Assembly (NCBI GenBank): GCA_947427325.1
Contig: CANEHP010000011.1
Span: 1 to 23,780 of the forward strand
Direction of reading: 5' to 3'
DNA: 23,780 nt
From: an uncultured Clostridia bacterium
GTDB lineage: Bacteria > Bacillota > Clostridia > Oscillospirales > Ruminococcaceae
Positions 22,103 to 23,780 of this stretch are shown one piece after another. The position numbers and the translations under genes are program-made. Below the pieces are notes generated by a model. That model saw only the letters and a list, made by a program, of their open reading frames with translations. It did not search any database and was not told the origin of the DNA. The stretch's first letter is position 1. Each line of letters starts with the position of its first letter.

Positions 22103-22594
22103 ATGACAAAAAAGAAAATCGAACTTAAAGGCTTTGCGGGAGTTGGGATTTTTCCCGAGGTCAGCGATACCGAAGCCGAATACAGCGCCGCAGGACAAAA
22201 AATAGACTTTGTGGGCGCTTCAAGCGGATCCTTTACCGATAACAGAGAAGACTTTGAGATACTCGGTGATGACGGTATTTATGACAGCGGCGCAGATTGG
22301 ACGTCCACCGAGGTTGATGTTACGATACACGAAATTGATTTGGCGGCTTTGGCAAAATTGGCGGGCTGTGATATTGACGAAGCCAAAAAGGCTATCGAAG
22401 AGGGCACGCCGGATATTCCGCAAACTGTCTGCCTTGTATACCGTGCTTTGCGCAGAGACGGCGGCTACCGCTGCTACCGTTATTATAACTGCAAGCTGAC
22501 AAATTACAGTGTAAACCACAATACCAAGGGCAGCAGCAACGACGGTCAGCCTTACACATTAACATTTAAGTGCATACCCCTCCGAAAAAAATAA
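22103..22594 (+). CDS. Phage major tail protein
   Basis: A 163-residue protein that reads as an intact major tail (tail tube) protein of a siphophage: start MTKKKIELKGFAGVGIFPE, the mid-section DFEILGDDGIYDSGADWTS, and the C-terminal YYNCKLTNYSVNHNTKGSS with TLTFKCIPL. Length and position after a gp10-like gene are right for the family. I prefer the ATG at 22103 with GGAAAGGAAG upstream; a longer in-frame start at 22067 overlaps the previous gene and lacks a site. It is the only gene of the remnant that appears complete. The tail assembly and tape-measure genes that should follow are missing. Confidence 0.8.
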   Translation: MTKKKIELKGFAGVGIFPEVSDTEAEYSAAGQKIDFVGASSGSFTDNREDFEILGDDGIYDSGADWTSTEVDVTIHEIDLAALAKLAGCDIDEAKKAIEEGTPDIPQTVCLVYRALRRDGGYRCYRYYNCKLTNYSVNHNTKGSSNDGQPYTLTFKCIPLRKK

Positions 22595-23023
22595 GCAGCA
22601 ACACAACAGGGCAGATCATTGAGTTTGAGCATTCCCTGTCGGGCAGCGAAAAGCTGATAATCAATACCAAAAGAGGTGCAAAAAGCGTCACACTTGTGCA
22701 TAACGACGGCACAAGGGAGGACGCTTTTCATTATATCACTCCCGATTCCGAATTATTTGAGCTTGTTCCGGGAGAAAATGAGCTGGAATACGTGAGAGCA
22801 TGTATTCATAGGATATTGCACGCGTCTTTTCGGCATATTTTGCCGCTGACTTCGTTAAATTTTCTTGACGGGCGACAGCCCGCCTGCGAAAATTTGCCTT
22901 GTCAGCGACAAAATCCGCTCGAAAATCCACGCACAAATCCTATGAATACAAGCTCTGAATTGGAACGAAAACGAGCCTACAAGGGTAGAAATTACCTTTA
23001 ATGAGCTTTATTCGGGCGTGTAG
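22595..23023 (+). pseudogene. C-terminal fragment of a distal tail (Dit-like) protein, split by a foldback element
   Basis: The frame entering at 22597 matches the C-terminal part of siphovirus distal tail proteins: SSNTTGQIIEFEHSLSGS, then KSVTLVHNDGTREDAFHYI and PGENELEY. The N-terminal two thirds are gone; the sequence joins directly to the end of the tail tube gene, so a deletion removed the assembly, tape-measure and 5' Dit sequences. At 22796-22955 a foldback element interrupts it and throws the frame off. Taking out the element and one TGA copy gives EYVNWNENEPTRVEITFNEL and a stop at 23021-23023, 14 bases ahead of the next gene's TTG. The gene was therefore a fragment or an intact gene when the element arrived; it is not functional now. 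Confidence 0.82.
22796..22955. mobile_element. 160-bp foldback element inserted in a phage tail gene, with TGA duplication
   Basis: Ends GAGC(A/T)TGTATTCATAGGAT are 19-bp inverted repeats with one mismatch, flanked by direct TGA copies (22793-22795 and 22956-22958). Inside are GCACGCGTCTTTTCGG and a CGGCATATTTTGCCG palindrome, as in the 5984 and 3124 copies. A small inner hairpin GCGGG/CCCGC-type (GGGCGACAGCCC, about 22869-22880) marks the centre. Insertion into a coding frame defines both borders. Confidence 0.92.
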
Positions 23024-23037
23024 AAAGGAGGAAAGAA

Positions 23038-23780
23038 TTGAAACCGCCGTTGATAACGGTTATAGACCGTAGTTTCGCTTTAAAGGCGCAAATAGATATT
23101 TACACTTCGTTTTTGCTTAACAGAAAATGGCAGGGGGTGGGAGACTGGCAGCTTGTACTTCCCGCATCGGCACAGGGAGCGGATAAGCTGAAAAAAGGCA
23201 ATATTATTCTGCTTGGCTCTGACGGTCACCGCAGCGGATATATAGAGGGACTGACCGTCAATGAGGGGGAAAACGGCGTTATGCTTACGGTCACGGGAAA
23301 AACGCTTCAAGGGCTTGCCTCGCAGCGGATTACCCTACTCTATAACGATGAATACAATTACGGTTATGACAATGTGCCTAAGCTTACGGGAGAGGATATA
23401 ACCCCTGCCGCCGTTTCAGCGGAAACGGCGCTTAAAACCTATGCTAAAAGGCATTTGACAGAGCCTGATGATCCGAAGCGAAAATTTTCCGCTTTGGAAA
23501 TTGCAAAGGATCTGAAAAGAGGCAAGGAAATATTGTGGTCGTCAAGGCTCGAATCCCTTTCCGATGTGCTTAGGAGCATAAGCGAATACTGCGACACGGG
23601 CTGGGAAATATATGTGGATTTAAAAAAGAAAAAGCTTGTTTTTGATATTGTGGAGGGCGTTGACCGTTCTTACGGTCAATCCGAAAACAGCCGAGTGATT
23701 TTCAGCCGTGATTTTGACAATATCCTAAAGGATTGTTTTTACTGTCATATAATGACAATCCCTTTATTCGTGATCTGTAC
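23038..23780 (+). CDS. Siphovirus Gp37-like tail protein (partial)
   Basis: An open frame running off the window, starting at TTG 23038 with AAAGGAGG upstream. The start reads as MKPPLITVIDRSFALKAQID, followed by NRKWQGVGDWQLVLPAS and SGYIEGLTVNEGENGVMLTV, which matches the ReqiPepy6 Gp37-like family of siphophage tail proteins (baseplate or tail-tip structural). These usually follow the distal tail gene, as here. Typical members are longer than the 247 codons seen. The sequence follows the family until about VIFSRDFDNI (near 23733) and then turns unlike it (KDCFYCHIMTIPLFVIC), coinciding with a hairpin, so it may be interrupted there. Confidence 0.75.
   Translation, partial: MKPPLITVIDRSFALKAQIDIYTSFLLNRKWQGVGDWQLVLPASAQGADKLKKGNIILLGSDGHRSGYIEGLTVNEGENGVMLTVTGKTLQGLASQRITLLYNDEYNYGYDNVPKLTGEDITPAAVSAETALKTYAKRHLTEPDDPKRKFSALEIAKDLKRGKEILWSSRLESLSDVLRSISEYCDTGWEIYVDLKKKKLVFDIVEGVDRSYGQSENSRVIFSRDFDNILKDCFYCHIMTIPLFVIC
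23730..23761. repeat. Nested hairpin at the window end inside the Gp37-like gene
   Basis: GGATTGT (23730-23736) pairs with ACAATCC (23755-23761) around a TGTCAT-ATA-ATGACA palindrome (23743-23757); the two pairings overlap and are alternatives. AATCCCTTT recalls the repeat at 18638. It may be the end of an inserted element that continues beyond the window. Confidence 0.4.

Noticed and set aside
22570..23001. A single 143-codon gene spanning the distal tail fragment and the element
   Set aside because: The GTG start lies inside the tail tube gene, and the C-terminal part is translated element sequence in the wrong frame.
20504..23780. A working tailocin or contractile particle system
   Set aside because: Tape measure, assembly and sheath genes are absent, the capsid is fused and the distal tail gene is split, so this is a decaying siphophage remnant.
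1..23780. CRISPR array, tRNA or rRNA genes
   Set aside because: The repeats are dispersed and palindromic, not regularly spaced; I saw no tRNA cloverleaf or rRNA sequence.

Overview
The window looks like a chromosomal stretch from a gut-type Clostridia bacterium (Bacillota, probably Oscillospiraceae/Ruminococcaceae-like; this is inferred from protein flavour, moderate GC, Shine-Dalgarno use and consensus sigma-A promoters, not from a marker gene). It combines ordinary housekeeping genes, a badly eroded prophage, and an unusually dense set of small foldback repeats that sit in almost every long gap.

Layout. 1-2935 (+): an HD-domain hydrolase, then an FkbH-like HAD enzyme and an acyl carrier protein that form a two-gene unit ending at a terminator. 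3009-4811: repeats, then a hypothetical lipoprotein. 5059-10348 (-): one promoter at 10461-10489 drives two adjacent M42 aminopeptidases, probably followed by a GNAT protein, a methionine gamma-lyase-like PLP protein and, beyond a repeat, YicC. 10595-11652 (-): rplM-rpsI with a perfect-consensus promoter, a structured leader and a terminator built from repeat-like ends. 12015-14457: a response regulator/diguanylate cyclase (-) diverging from polA (+), each with its own promoter. 14493-18760 (+): polA, a rimI-like acetyltransferase and a lipoprotein cyclophilin, then a terminator. 18808-19745 (-): a PHP-domain phosphoesterase whose leader contains a repeat. 20428-23780 (+): prophage remnant with a frameshifted GP20 scaffold gene, a capsid/gp10 in-frame fusion, a major tail protein, a C-terminal fragment of a distal tail protein split by a repeat, and a Gp37-like tail gene that runs off the window.

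The most interesting signal is the repeat family. At least six near-complete copies (3124-3354, 5984-6143, 11858-12015, 18479-18637, 19519-19699, 22796-22955), plus partial ends at 1-35, 729-745, 10369-10379 and 11845-11854, share termini of the form G-R-R-C-N-T-G-T and fold back on themselves. Several have direct 3-bp duplications of the form TNA. In four of them (3124, 5984, 19519, 22796) the subterminal sequence is also conserved although the outer ends have diverged. The copy at 22796-22955 is diagnostic: removing it with one TGA copy restores the reading frame of the tail gene exactly. No transposase is present, so these look like non-autonomous (MITE-like) elements mobilised in trans. 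They lie at gene 3' ends, in a 5' leader and in a phage gene, and a minimal version appears to serve as the ribosomal-protein terminator.

The prophage has no intact head, tail-length or lysis module in view and cannot make particles as seen. No tRNA, rRNA or CRISPR array was seen.
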